NCBI GenBank assembly: GCA_022266195.1
Contig: WHVY01000002.1
Span: 14,089,001 to 14,153,000 of the forward strand
Origin: Tetranychus cinnabarinus
Lineage: Eukaryota > Arthropoda > Arachnida > Trombidiformes > Tetranychidae
Length of the DNA stretch: 64,000 nt
Reading direction: 5' to 3'
In this document: positions 25,731 through 35,772 of the stretch, piece by piece
Position numbering within the stretch: the first letter of the stretch is position 1
How the letters are laid out: every line of letters begins with the position of its first letter
Notes under the pieces: generated by a model
Seen by the model: the letters and a program-made list of their open reading frames with translations, nothing else
Told to the model about the DNA's origin: nothing
The model's database searches: none
Translations under genes and position numbers: made by a program

Positions 25731-27098
25731 TTACACGACATGATGATATCCATGGCCAATAATGCGTCGACGGCAGGCTTGGTAGAGATGAGAGGAAAAT
25801 TTGGTGAAATTGTCAGATATTTTGGCTTGTGATTCACTGAGGATATTGGCAAATATATACATTTTAGACAGCAAATATGGATTTTCACCTAAATTCAGGC
25901 AATCAGAATGAAATTTTGTCACCATCTGACTGTACAATTGATGATCATTTATCTTTACTGCTTGGTTGTTTTGGATTATGGATTGTGGATCACTGCAATA
26001 ACCGACAGCACACATGTCACTGCTTAATCGATAGAAGGCTCTGTCAATGGAGTTTCGGGCATTTTTTAGTTCATTGAAAGGTTCATCATTATGTGTGTCT
26101 AACGATTCAAGTCCAGCCATTTCGAATGGTACAGCAAAATTGGCCAATTGGTCTTCAATTACAGTAGGATTTTCTGTTTTCACACTGTTTTTGCCACCCA
26201 TAAATTGTCCAGCACGCAAATCACCAAATATTTTTGAGCCAAACTTGTTTGGGTTTATTGGGGTTTGAGGTAATGCCGCATCAAGTGCTTGAATGATGGA
26301 GTCGAATTGTTGATCCAATGTTTCGTCCGTAAGGCTTTCCTTTGATCCAGCATTAGCTAACCAGGCAACTGAATATGAAGTACCAAGGCAAGTGTATGGA
26401 AACTCTGGTTTATTACAAAAACAAGCGTAGTTTTGCTGGTCAGTCGAAGTCGATGTAACGCCGTAAATATTAACATTGTCTGGTAGGACAGAGTCAAACA
26501 TGGAGGCTGAATGGTCTGTATCAAGTATAATCATCATTTGTCCATATTTCGAGTCATTGTTCAAACCAGTCAAAGCTTGATTTAACGAGGCAGAGGTTAA
26601 TACATCACTTGGAAATCCGATTAAACCACTTGCTCCATACGAAGAAATGTAAATTAATACTGAATCATTTGGACCCGAGTTTAACACTTTGTGAGTTGAA
26701 TTGGTTGAGTCACCTCTCAAAATCTTTAAGAAATTAGTGGCTGATACTTGGGCACCAGAGTAGTCTATTTGAAGATCCAAGTAAACATCGTGGCCATCCG
26801 GTGAATTGAATAATTTGCCTTTAAATGGATTCTTTTCATGATTAACAACATCGTTGACCATCATTACGATAATGTTTTCCCGGTTAACTCCATGGTTGAC
26901 TAAAACTTGATAACCATGGGCAATATTGGCTTGATGTCGATAATTGGTCCATCCAGAAGTACCAGCAATTAAAATGGCATGAATTGAAGCGGATTCACTA
27001 CGAGATGATAAATCAGTTAAAGGGTTACAATAAATTGAATGAAACAATGTTAAACAAATAAGCCAAATACAAAATAACTGTTTGTCAAGGAAGGCCAT
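25731..27098 (-). CDS. Legumain (peptidase C13) paralog lacking the catalytic His and Cys
   Basis: Intronless, 455 residues, about the length of animal legumains. The N-terminus is a signal peptide (FCIWLICLTLFHSIYC). The C13 core is clear: IAGTSGWTNYRHQAN, NPFKGKLFNSPDGHDVY, NFLKILRGD and SGPNDSVLIYISSYGASG. The C-terminal prodomain with paired cysteines is present (residues about 350-450). In active legumains the catalytic His sits in a DHGS-type motif; here that position is Tyr154 (SSYGASG). The catalytic Cys of the EACESGSM-type motif is Asp195 (LDTDHSASM). A cysteine-protease mechanism is therefore not possible, while the frame, signal peptide and prodomain stay intact, so this looks like a maintained secreted or vesicular pseudoenzyme rather than a dead gene. 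Spider mites are known to have expanded legumain families. A promoter-like TATA box lies just upstream. Confidence 0.9.
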   Translation of the reverse strand: MAFLDKQLFCIWLICLTLFHSIYCNPLTDLSSRSESASIHAILIAGTSGWTNYRHQANIAHGYQVLVNHGVNRENIIVMMVNDVVNHEKNPFKGKLFNSPDGHDVYLDLQIDYSGAQVSATNFLKILRGDSTNSTHKVLNSGPNDSVLIYISSYGASGLIGFPSDVLTSASLNQALTGLNNDSKYGQMMIILDTDHSASMFDSVLPDNVNIYGVTSTSTDQQNYACFCNKPEFPYTCLGTSYSVAWLANAGSKESLTDETLDQQFDSIIQALDAALPQTPINPNKFGSKIFGDLRAGQFMGGKNSVKTENPTVIEDQLANFAVPFEMAGLESLDTHNDEPFNELKNARNSIDRAFYRLSSDMCAVGYCSDPQSIIQNNQAVKINDHQLYSQMVTKFHSDCLNLGENPYLLSKMYIFANILSESQAKISDNFTKFSSHLYQACRRRIIGHGYHHVV

Positions 27099-27135
27099 CT
27101 TGATTTAGTTTGATGAACTAAAATCTTTTTTGACT

Positions 27136-27144
27136 CTTTTTATA
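27136..27144 (-). promoter_or_regulatory. Candidate TATA box of the legumain paralog
   Basis: TATAAAAAG on the minus strand, ending about 38 bases before the ATG at 27098. If used, the leader would be only about 10-15 nucleotides long. Confidence 0.45.
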
Positions 27145-27242
27145 CCAAAATTAGTTGAAAGGTTGAACCAAATTATCTTTTAATCGATTGTTTAAATTCT
27201 TGATAAAAAATTGATTGTGATTAAATTCGAAGGTGGCCTACC

Positions 27243-27768
27243 TTGTGTTTTCTGGTTAGGTTCTAGGTTAATTCCCATCTTACATTTCATTGTTTTACTG
27301 ATCCCAAGTACTTGAGTTTTGATGAAGAATATGATGAAAAGCCAATGAATATCGATAACAATGGTGAAGAATTGATCATTATCCATTTTGGCAACTGTTT
27401 AAAAGATAATCAACTAAATTAGATCAACAAAAGATCCAAAATCATACAAGATAATCTTACCATTCATTTTCCCGATCCAGATCAATGCTGATAAGGCTTC
27501 GATTGCAGCTGACAATTGTTTCATCATAAAGACCTTCCAATAATACAGGATCTCCCCAAGTATCATGGAATAGTTTTTAAATATATTAACTCACGTGTTT
27601 CATATCTAATCTGAATAAACAGTTTACTCAACTGTTATATCCAATGAAGTTCAGGTTCAAAACTATTAGCCTTTACCTTAGCGCCAACAGAAAAGATTGA
27701 AAACTCGATTAAAAGATCATCTGTTGTGTTGGAAGTGACATTTTACGGATTTAAAGTCATTTTAACAT
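27243..27768. repeat. Direct repeat copy B (about 525 bp), partial copy of an unidentified gene
   Basis: Matches copy A at 23811-24325. On the minus strand it holds coding-like pieces such as FSVGAKVKANSFEPELHW and WGDPVLLEGLYDETIVS, the latter ending near a donor-like GTAAGA. A frameshift separates them. It sits immediately upstream of the legumain promoter region. Confidence 0.75.
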
Positions 27769-29021
27769 TGACAAAATTACTGTTATTGTTGTGACACAAT
27801 TTTGATATCTGTCATGAGATTCAAGTTTTGAATCTCGTTGCAATTGAAAAGTTAACATGAAATGAATCAGCTGGCAAAAGTCAACACATTACTTCAACAA
27901 TAGTTAGCGGTAAATTCAAAATCAAAACTACTGACATGAAATGCAACCAAATAAATAAATAGCTGATCAACTTCACCAACACGGATAGTTTAATTTCAAA
28001 TCCCATCATAATTTATTGAGATAATCTATAGTTGATTGTAATTTTTAATACTCTTCAATTAGCCTGTGCTAAATGCTAATAGATTGCCTTACAATAAATT
28101 GAATTTACAGCTTAATTATCCTTGATTCAGTGTTTTTTGTACCAATTTTACTTTTATCAATCGTTTAAATTGTTGTTTTCACTATTCACAATTAAGTGTT
28201 TACTTGGTAAATTAAAATCCTTTCAATATTTCCTTTTCATTTCATTTAAACCCGCATTCATGTTCAAGTTGACCAAATGTATTGCCAGTCTCATCTCTCA
28301 ATATAAACATGAGTAATGTTATTTACTTCATTATCGAGTGATTATCATTAAAATTATCGTTTACTTGAACTTGAAAATGTAATGCTTCGCAGTTAGCTTA
28401 TTTACAATAGAGACTGCTCATCATTTTACCCTGAACATCATCTTGTTTTTCCTCTTACTCAGAATCTTCCACTTTCATAACATCCTTTTTCTTCTTTCTC
28501 TCTGTCTTTCTCGTTCTATTGAAGCGTATTTTTACCTTCTTCCTCGATACACACAGACAAACATATTAATAATATAACGTTAAAAATTATTTCCAGTTAT
28601 GAAACTCCTAATGTTGAAATGAGTTCACCAAAGTATAGAGAAATAATTTCAACAAATTTTCTCCTGTATACATCTGTATCTGGTTTGTAACTGTTCATCG
28701 TAAATATTCACCTTTCCCTTGACAAGGGTAAAGCCGAGTTGATACTGTTCTTTGGGTTTTTCTGGTTGCTTCAAGTGTTGCCGGGTAAATAACAGTAATC
28801 TTTTATCGATATCATTTGTTTTCTTCTTTCACCCTGAATCTTCACAACAGCAATAGCATTTGTTAATAAACAACTCTCTAAAAGTGCTCAACCAACTCAA
28901 TTTTGGAATCTAACTGCTGCTTTCGTCTTGTCCAATCCGTCAGATGTTTTAGTGAAAACCATATATAGGAATCCAAGCTTGGTTCGTCGTTGCATTTGGA
29001 CTGTTGTTGCCTAGTAATCAT
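27769..29021. other. Intergenic region before the zinc-finger gene
   Basis: AT-rich. One exon-like block occurs on the plus strand at about 28597-28682 (acceptor TTTCCAG, 29 open codons, donor-like GTTTGT), but it cannot be tied to a gene. A pyrimidine-rich stretch at 28480-28540 may belong to the zinc-finger promoter or leader. Confidence 0.5.
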
Positions 29022-30077
29022 ATGATTATCCCTAGGAGTTTATCCAGTGTTGGTAATTCAAAAGATCAAACAAATAAAAATAGTGTGATTGACCTTCATT
29101 ATCCTCAGCATCTGTATAACCATCAACACCAAAAACAATCGCAGTCATCTCAATCGGCGAATACATCGATCAGCAAATTAAATTATTTGAAAAATAAAAA
29201 GCCAATCAGATCGACATCACTGTTAACCGGGACACCAATGATTGACGAAACAGAAGATCTTTTGCTATCATATGGAGCTGATCCATCGTCACCTTCACCC
29301 CCACCACATCCACCTCCTCCTTTACCACCACCACCGGCACCAGCCTGTTCATCGTCTAACACTTCATTATCCCTAAGCAGAGGTGTTAACCTTTCCCTAT
29401 CCTCGACAACAGCAGGTGGGGTTACAGCTTTAAGCACAGCTACCACAACTTCAGTGATAACTGGTAAACGTACCAATAAACGTAAAGTGGCTCTGGTAAA
29501 AAGTGAAACAGACTCTTGTGAGACATTGTTAGCGTGCCTTGTTTGTGGTAAAAATTTTGTCTCTTTCGGTAGATTGAAATCTCATGAGAAAACTCATTCC
29601 AAGTCAAGACCCTTCAAGTGTATTGATTGTGGTAAAACATTTACTGTTCGTTATTCATTAATTTGTCATACTCGGGTTCATACTCGAGAACGACCTTATG
29701 GCTGCTCATTTTGTGGATCAAGATTCTCTCAGGCTTCTTCTCTGAAAACTCATCAAATATATAAGCACACCAAAGAGTTTCCTTACCTTTGTAAATATTG
29801 TGGACGTGGTTTCATCTCTCCTGGCCAAAGACATGAACATATTCAAAGAGCACATCTCAAATCATTTTCATCCCTTTCATCACTCTCTTCAAACACTTCA
29901 CCCTCATCTTCCTCATCTTCATCCTCTTCATCTTCGTCATCCTCATCCCATGTTGATAGTCACTTAAAATTTAAATGTCGTCCAACAGAACCTCCGGTGA
30001 TTCGGCCAAGTGTCCCCAAGATGACAACAACGTCTGTTCAAACTGACATACGGCTTCCACCGGGTTTAATTTATTGA
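29022..30077 (+). CDS. C2H2 zinc-finger protein with four fingers
   Basis: 351 residues from the ATG at 29022. The frame is also open upstream to 29004, but that codon is TTG. Four C2H2 fingers span residues about 172-278, starting LACLVCGKNF, FKCIDCGKTF, YGCSFCGSRF and YLCKYCGRGF, joined by near-canonical linkers (THSKSRPF, VHTRERPY). N-terminal to them is a proline-rich run (residues about 93-107) and a Ser/Thr-rich segment with a basic patch (GKRTNKRK) just before the fingers. After them comes a poly-serine tract. Predicted nuclear DNA-binding protein; target and ortholog are not recognisable. An upstream non-coding or coding exon cannot be excluded. Confidence 0.75.
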   Translation: MIIPRSLSSVGNSKDQTNKNSVIDLHYPQHLYNHQHQKQSQSSQSANTSISKLNYLKNKKPIRSTSLLTGTPMIDETEDLLLSYGADPSSPSPPPHPPPPLPPPPAPACSSSNTSLSLSRGVNLSLSSTTAGGVTALSTATTTSVITGKRTNKRKVALVKSETDSCETLLACLVCGKNFVSFGRLKSHEKTHSKSRPFKCIDCGKTFTVRYSLICHTRVHTRERPYGCSFCGSRFSQASSLKTHQIYKHTKEFPYLCKYCGRGFISPGQRHEHIQRAHLKSFSSLSSLSSNTSPSSSSSSSSSSSSSSSHVDSHLKFKCRPTEPPVIRPSVPKMTTTSVQTDIRLPPGLIY

Positions 30078-30513
30078 TTAACATCTTGTTAAATTGATTC
30101 AATGGTGAATCCAACCATTCATTATCAACCAAAAACGCTGCAGTGCAAAATATTAACTGCAATCCAATCATATTAATATCAAGTTTCATAACTAAATTAA
30201 CTGGATTGTTTCTAGACAGGGTTTTCTCTAACAATATTAACTATTAAATGTGTAAATTGGTTACATCTGTCTAAAAATCAGTAGACGATCAGTTGAAATC
30301 GAGGTTCATACTGATTCACCTCGTTTTCCCTCTCACATTAGACATGTAATCATTGTTTCCAAATGATAAATTAAAATTGATTTAAAACACTTATTGAGCT
30401 TTTTTATTACAGTATTTGGTTTGCTAACTGGACACATTCCCATTCTGTTGATTGCTTGTACTACTTTGAACAGATATTTTTCGTAATGCATATAATTATT
30501 TTTCTCAACATAC
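30078..30513. other. Spacer after the zinc-finger gene
   Basis: AT-rich with no recognised feature. It lies between the zinc-finger stop and the contactin-like remnant. Confidence 0.5.
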
Positions 30514-30853
30514 CTCCTTGAACCATTGCTAATAAGCATCAGGCGCACATCTCAAAGTAACGTAATTAAGATGGCCTCGACCATTGAGATCAAAAATTTG
30601 AGATTGTGGTTCTTCAGTAAACCTTGGACCTCTAGGAATCTTGCCTGGGTCCGTTTCTTCAACACCAAAATCAATTTGAATATCTTTCAATTTGACTAAA
30701 AAGGCTAATTTTTTTGCTAATTTCACAAATGTAAGCAGCCTTTTCATACTCTCTAATTGTGGTCAAGCCCCATCGGTTTTCGGATCTAGAAAAGTTCACA
30801 CTGATGTCAGCACTCCGAAAAAGCAAAAAACTCAATACTGTAGTTCCGAACAA
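30514..30853 (-). pseudogene. Broken contactin-like fragment (end of C-type lectin domain plus start of Ig1)
   Basis: Read on the minus strand, one frame gives NRWGLTTIREYEKAAYICEI, which looks like the end of a C-type lectin domain. A second frame gives DPGKIPRGPRFTEEPQSQIF and then NYVTLRCAPDAY, a stop, and QWFKE followed by a donor-like GTATGT. Arthropod contactins carry a lectin domain followed directly by Ig domains, and the order and spacing here match. The frame change between the two parts and the TAG before QWFKE show it is broken. No other contactin exon is in the window, so this is an isolated duplicated exon rather than a gene. Contactin functions in septate junctions. Confidence 0.6.
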
Positions 30854-31357
30854 AATATATTTTGATTTGTTCCAAAAATAATACTTGATTGTATTTAAAC
30901 ATGTAATATAAAGGTGGTTTAAGAAATTTAAGCATCACATAAGTTTGACATAATGATAATGTAAATCTATAGAGGAATCAATTGAAGTAAAAATATGAGT
31001 ACTCCTTACAACCCATAGTCAGTAATTAAAACTATAAATATAATACTTAAGATAATTTAAGTAAATTACAGATAATCCAGAATTTGAAAAACATATTGCG
31101 GATATGATTGAATGTCGAGAGTATATAGATTGCGGCTCCATAGTCATCCTATTTTCATGATTAATTGATTCAGGATAGTCTTGATTAAGTGCTTAAAATT
31201 AGTGGTGGCCTGGACAACAAAGTTTGAAAATTTTTACATTGCTCAATATTGAGCTAACACGTGAATAGAATGTATTCCTTCCATGATTAGCTTGGATTAG
31301 AGCATGATAATCTCAAGAGAGTTGAAGAGTTTTTTTTATATTATTTTAAGTAAAAGA
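30854..31357. other. Spacer downstream of the FAAH-like gene
   Basis: AT-rich, no feature recognised; it should include the 3' untranslated region of the minus-strand amidase. Confidence 0.5.
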
Positions 31358-32932
31358 TCAGCAAGCAACGGTACAAGGTGGAACCCAGCCTCCAAAAGTC
31401 TTTTCAATCTCATGCGCTACAGCAATGGTGTAATGATCATTATATGGATTAGCGACAACTTGTACACCCAAAGGAAGACCTTCCGAGTTTAGTCCCATTG
31501 GACAAGCTGTAGATGGAACACCTAAAACGTTGAAAATTGAAGTATAATTCACGTTGGAAAATTTAAGAAGAGTTGTTCCATGTTTGGTAGCCGGTTCTGG
31601 AAATGTTGGATATAAAAGGATTCCATCATCTCCAATTTTTTCTTTAAATTCTTTCTTTAACAATTCTCGAACTGCCAAGTTTCCTTGTACAATAGGTGTT
31701 TCCAATGGTGGTGTCGTCTTTTCAACAATGGCTACCATTATAACAGCTAATGAATGAGCGGAAAATCCGAAAACCCATTTAATCAGTTCCCAGAATGGAT
31801 TAAGAGCATATTTACGATTGGTCATTTCTATCGTAAGAGGAACTGATCCGCTTTCCGCAAGACTAGCCTTGAACATGGACAATGTGTAATTAAATTTATC
31901 AAATGATATTTTTGTACATTTAATTTTGTATTGCTCCTCTAAATGGTTGACTACAGCTCTCAATGAATCTCTCATGTCAGGACTCAAAGGAGTAGTCATT
32001 GGATTGTTATCACCTTCCATGTAAAATACTCGTAATTTTGAAATATCTACAGGTTCATCTATTTTGGATAACTTGGCGATACCATCACCAGCCATAGCTT
32101 TTAACATCGGGATCAAATCAGATGCATAACGAGTCATTGGCCCAAATGCAAAAAGAGATTCCTTTTCAGGAAGCATTGGCGGATACTTTCCTTTGCTTGA
32201 AATAACTCCGGCGCTTGTTTTGTGTGCAAAAATGCCACAATGGAAAGCAGGAATACGAACAGAACCTCCAATATCTGATCCAACGGAAACAACTGATGCT
32301 GCGGAAGCTAAGGTCGAAGCGTCACCTCCTCCTGAACCTCCGGGTATCCTTGATAAGTCATATGGATTATTAGTACGGCCAAAAACAGGGTTGTGAGCGT
32401 CCCACCACATTAACAGCTCAGGTACATTACACAAAGCCATAGGAATAGCACCAGAATTACGAAGATTTACAATAACTGGAGCATCTTCCAATGCGATTAT
32501 ATTTTTTCTTTCGGGAAGGCCAGAAACTAGATGCATTCCTTCAATACTAACTGAATCTTTACATGTAAATGGAACTCCCAGCAATGGAAAATCTTTGATA
32601 GAACGTCCATCATCACCGATAATTCCTTGATTCAATTCTTTATCGACTCTTTCATCTATTGCGATCGCGTCTTCAAAAGCTTCTTTCCGAATCTCTATAA
32701 CCGAATTGGTTAAAGGATTTATTTCCTCAATTCTTTTGAAATAAGCTTCAACAACTTGCTTAGCTTTAAGTTTTCCTTCTTTAACTCTTTGACTGATTTG
32801 GGTCGCCGTTAATAACAAAATTGGGTTTGTAATTGGAGGAATTAAACCCCGTTTGGTTGGATGAAAAAAGTTACCATACACAATCGCCAAATAGTCTAAC
32901 ACTTGGCGAAGTAGCCGAAGAAAAAAGTCCAT
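31358..32932 (-). CDS. FAAH2: Fatty-acid amide hydrolase 2-type amidase
   Basis: Intronless, 524 residues, close to human FAAH2 (532). Amidase-signature enzyme that hydrolyses fatty-acid amides. The Ser-Ser-Lys triad can be placed: Lys125 in PFTCKDS, Ser200 in PGGSGGG, nucleophile Ser224 in GSDIGGSVRIP. The spacings of 75 and 24 residues equal those of the mammalian enzyme. The signature normally has two serines (GGSSGGE); the second is glycine here (Gly201) and the Glu is Asp. The hydrophobic N-terminus (residues about 3-22) is a weak membrane anchor. Start at the ATG at 32932. Probably active on lipid amides at intracellular membranes; other insect-type FAAH2 paralogs with unknown substrates are the alternative. 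Confidence 0.88.
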   Translation of the reverse strand: MDFFLRLLRQVLDYLAIVYGNFFHPTKRGLIPPITNPILLLTATQISQRVKEGKLKAKQVVEAYFKRIEEINPLTNSVIEIRKEAFEDAIAIDERVDKELNQGIIGDDGRSIKDFPLLGVPFTCKDSVSIEGMHLVSGLPERKNIIALEDAPVIVNLRNSGAIPMALCNVPELLMWWDAHNPVFGRTNNPYDLSRIPGGSGGGDASTLASAASVVSVGSDIGGSVRIPAFHCGIFAHKTSAGVISSKGKYPPMLPEKESLFAFGPMTRYASDLIPMLKAMAGDGIAKLSKIDEPVDISKLRVFYMEGDNNPMTTPLSPDMRDSLRAVVNHLEEQYKIKCTKISFDKFNYTLSMFKASLAESGSVPLTIEMTNRKYALNPFWELIKWVFGFSAHSLAVIMVAIVEKTTPPLETPIVQGNLAVRELLKKEFKEKIGDDGILLYPTFPEPATKHGTTLLKFSNVNYTSIFNVLGVPSTACPMGLNSEGLPLGVQVVANPYNDHYTIAVAHEIEKTFGGWVPPCTVAC

Positions 32933-34276
32933 TTTGTTGGTCTAGAAGATATTCACTAAAATCAAGTCCAATCTTAGAAACAGCAAAGTAATAACAATAA
33001 GTGAATCGCGTGGCAGAATAACGAGAACAATGGTCAGATCGGAAGCCGATTTGAACTATTTAGACGACCAAAGACAATCTCTCCTCTGATATCGAATAAT
33101 ACTTAGCAGTTGACGTTAATTTTAAACTGTTGCATAACAAATTATGTAGCCAAAATTACACGAAACAAACAACTCAATAAACACAGTATAGAAAAATTGA
33201 CTGCTTGTTGACTACTCCAACCAAAACAATAGTGAACCAGGATTACAGGTTTTCATCATAAACTGGTTGTCATCATTTACTGAAAAATGTTTAATCAACT
33301 GAAACGATAGACAATAATTAGGTCCAATTAATTATTTATTTCAACACTTCGACAACAAAGACTAGAATAATATGCAACCGGTGTCACCTTCACCAAAACA
33401 AATAGATAACCAGTTGTTTTTCCCCTAGCGTTGTTCATTTTCTTATTTTTTTCTTGAGGTAAACAAACGTTTAATTTTGTGTTTTTTTTTGTAAACACCT
33501 TTAACAGTGTAAACAAAACTTATTCTTACATCACTTCAAGAATTGTTCAATAAGAAGATCCAACTATTATCTTCAATTATTTGAAATTCTGATTTAATTT
33601 GATTGATTGATGTTCAAGGAAAGATAGACATGGCCAGGACAACTTATTCTTTGCTGTTGAATTGTTTGACCAGAAGTCTGTTTGGTACTTGGTTCCCTTT
33701 CTTTTCCTTGTAATATTTTCCTTGATGATTATAACCTCATGCAGTAAGTCACCAATCAATTTTCCTTTAATATTGTGCTTGAAAAATATTACAAATACAT
33801 GCAGTCTATTATAATTATGGAAATTTGTAGCTTAGGTACTAATCAGAGACAAGATGCAAGTCTCTCTGATTTTGGCCTTGCTGACAATCCTTGTATTATT
33901 TGATCACATTTAACCTAATATTAACATATTTAACTGTTAAATCAAATCGTATTCGTTTACCAAGCTTTAAAGATAATAAATTTGATCGAATTGCTTTGTT
34001 CTTACAAACTTTACTTTGTAAATTGACTGTGTTATAAGATATTCAAGTACTTTTTTATCTCTCATAGGTAAATCTCGGTGCTATTAATTTGGAGAAATGA
34101 CATTGCAATACGAAATCATTCACCTGATATTCTATATTAACTCATTAAGACAACCTACGGTTGTCAACCAGTCAATTTGAATAAACAATCAAACAGCTTG
34201 TACTCATTGTTGCATTCAGCTGAGATTCACTGTTGGGTGTTGCCGCCATTACACTATAAGATTACAAGTGTTTGAA
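32933..34276. other. Divergent intergenic region between FAAH-like and Rumi-like genes
   Basis: About 1.3 kb between two genes transcribed away from each other, so both promoters should lie here. No coding frame or clear core promoter was recognised. Confidence 0.5.
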
Positions 34277-35530
34277 ATGGCTAAATCAATTCATGTGTTC
34301 ACTGTTTTGACATTGATTAATTGTTTACTTATACTCTCCCCTGGATCAGCCAAATATGATTCAAAACCAGACAATTTTAACTCGTTGTCAGATACCACTG
34401 AAGAGTTGGATGAAGATGAGCTTCAATCAATGGTCCATGAAAAGGCAAAATATTATCGACCTGATGAATGGAGCGATTACTTGGTATGGATTAAAACAGC
34501 TGAAAAGAATCCAAACAAATGTGAAACACAATCATCACTTGGATGCTTTAAATCTCAAATCGACAATGATTTAGCATATTGGATGGATAAAGGAATAACT
34601 CTTCAGGATATTGAAACCTCTAAACCTTATGGTGTTCACTACCAGATTATTAATCATCAACTTTACCGGCAATATGATTGCATGTTTCCAACAAGATGTG
34701 AAGGAATTGAACATTTTCTGTTAAACCTTATTCACAAATTGCTTGATCTTGAAATGGTAATTAACGTTCGTGATTGGCCTGTCACGGTTAAAGGAGATTC
34801 AAGAATGCCAATCATGTCATTCTCTCGTGATGACAGTTACAATAACGATATTCTTTACCCAGCCTGGAGTTTCTGGTCTGGAGGACCTGCTATTGATCAA
34901 TACCCAACCGGTATCGGTAGATTTGATCTATTAACTCGATCAATCGTCGCATCATCACCGCCATGGAACCAAAAGACTGAAGTATGTTTCTTTCGAGGAT
35001 CACGCACTTCAGCTGATCGAGATTGGCTAATTTTATTAAGTCGTCGTCAACCCGATTTGGTTGATGCTCAATACACAAAAAACCAAGCCTGGAGATCAAT
35101 TAAAGATACTCTCGGCTATCAACCAGCTCCGACAATATCATTTGAGCATCATTGTAAATACAAATACTTGATCAATTTCCGAGGAGTGGCAGCTTCATTC
35201 CGCTATAAACATCTTTTCCTGTGCCAATCTTTAGTCTTCAATATGCAATCATCATGGATCGAATTTTTCTATCCTTCTCTAATTCCTTGGTATCATTATG
35301 TTCCTGTTAATGAATCCAACTTTATTTCAATATTAACCTTTTTCAAAGAAAACGATTCTTTAGCTGCTTCAATAGCATCCAATGGCTTCCAGTTCATAAA
35401 GAAGCACCTGACGTTAGAAACTATTGAATTATATTGGGAACATTTGTTGATGAAATATTTCCAGGCCTTAAAATACAAACCTAAATTGATAAATTCGTAC
35501 AAGAAGATAGTACCAAAAAGAAAGCCCTGA
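34277..35530 (+). CDS. rumi: Protein O-glucosyltransferase, Rumi/POGLUT1 type
   Basis: 417 residues from the ATG at 34277; an upstream in-frame GTG at 34268 is not a likely start. Signal peptide (FTVLTLINCLLILSPGSA) followed by the CAP10/Rumi glycosyltransferase domain. Diagnostic blocks include VCFFRGSRTSADRDWLI, DAQYTKNQAW, FEHHCKYKYLINFRGVAASF and RYKHLFLCQSLVF, with conserved cysteines in NKCETQSSLGCF and DCMFPTRCEG. The enzyme adds O-glucose to serines in EGF repeats, including those of Notch, in the ER. Known Rumi/POGLUT1 proteins end in a KDEL-type retention signal; this one ends PKRKP, so retention must work differently or the C-terminus has diverged. Intronless. Its 3' end faces METTL13. 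Confidence 0.9.
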   Translation: MAKSIHVFTVLTLINCLLILSPGSAKYDSKPDNFNSLSDTTEELDEDELQSMVHEKAKYYRPDEWSDYLVWIKTAEKNPNKCETQSSLGCFKSQIDNDLAYWMDKGITLQDIETSKPYGVHYQIINHQLYRQYDCMFPTRCEGIEHFLLNLIHKLLDLEMVINVRDWPVTVKGDSRMPIMSFSRDDSYNNDILYPAWSFWSGGPAIDQYPTGIGRFDLLTRSIVASSPPWNQKTEVCFFRGSRTSADRDWLILLSRRQPDLVDAQYTKNQAWRSIKDTLGYQPAPTISFEHHCKYKYLINFRGVAASFRYKHLFLCQSLVFNMQSSWIEFFYPSLIPWYHYVPVNESNFISILTFFKENDSLAASIASNGFQFIKKHLTLETIELYWEHLLMKYFQALKYKPKLINSYKKIVPKRKP

Positions 35531-35552
35531 TTTACATGGTTAATGTGCCTTA

Positions 35553-35558
35553 AATAAA
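35553..35558 (+). terminator. Poly(A) signal of the Rumi-like gene
   Basis: AATAAA 23 bases after the stop codon, within the AT-rich trailer. It predicts a very short 3' UTR. Confidence 0.55.
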
Positions 35559-35641
35559 TCATGTTGCTAATTAAATTAGCGAGAATACAGTTTGATTTTG
35601 TTTTCATTGAATGGATGAATTTTCAAAGAAAAAGAAATGCA

Positions 35642-35647
35642 TTTATT
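35642..35647 (-). terminator. Poly(A) signal of METTL13
   Basis: AATAAA on the minus strand about 125 bases past the METTL13 stop, in the 240-base gap between the convergent genes. Confidence 0.5.
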
Positions 35648-35772
35648 GGGCAGAAAATAATTTGTTGTTAATTTTTTTGTGGTTCTCTTTTTTCGAGAAT
35701 AATCTTGGTTCCATTCAATTTAATACAGTCATGTCAACATTTAACATATATAACAATCGATGAAACAACTGT

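Noticed and set aside
28597..28682. Exon-like block with acceptor and donor on plus strand
   Set aside because: Too short and unassigned; does not join the zinc-finger gene or the receptor in a convincing way.
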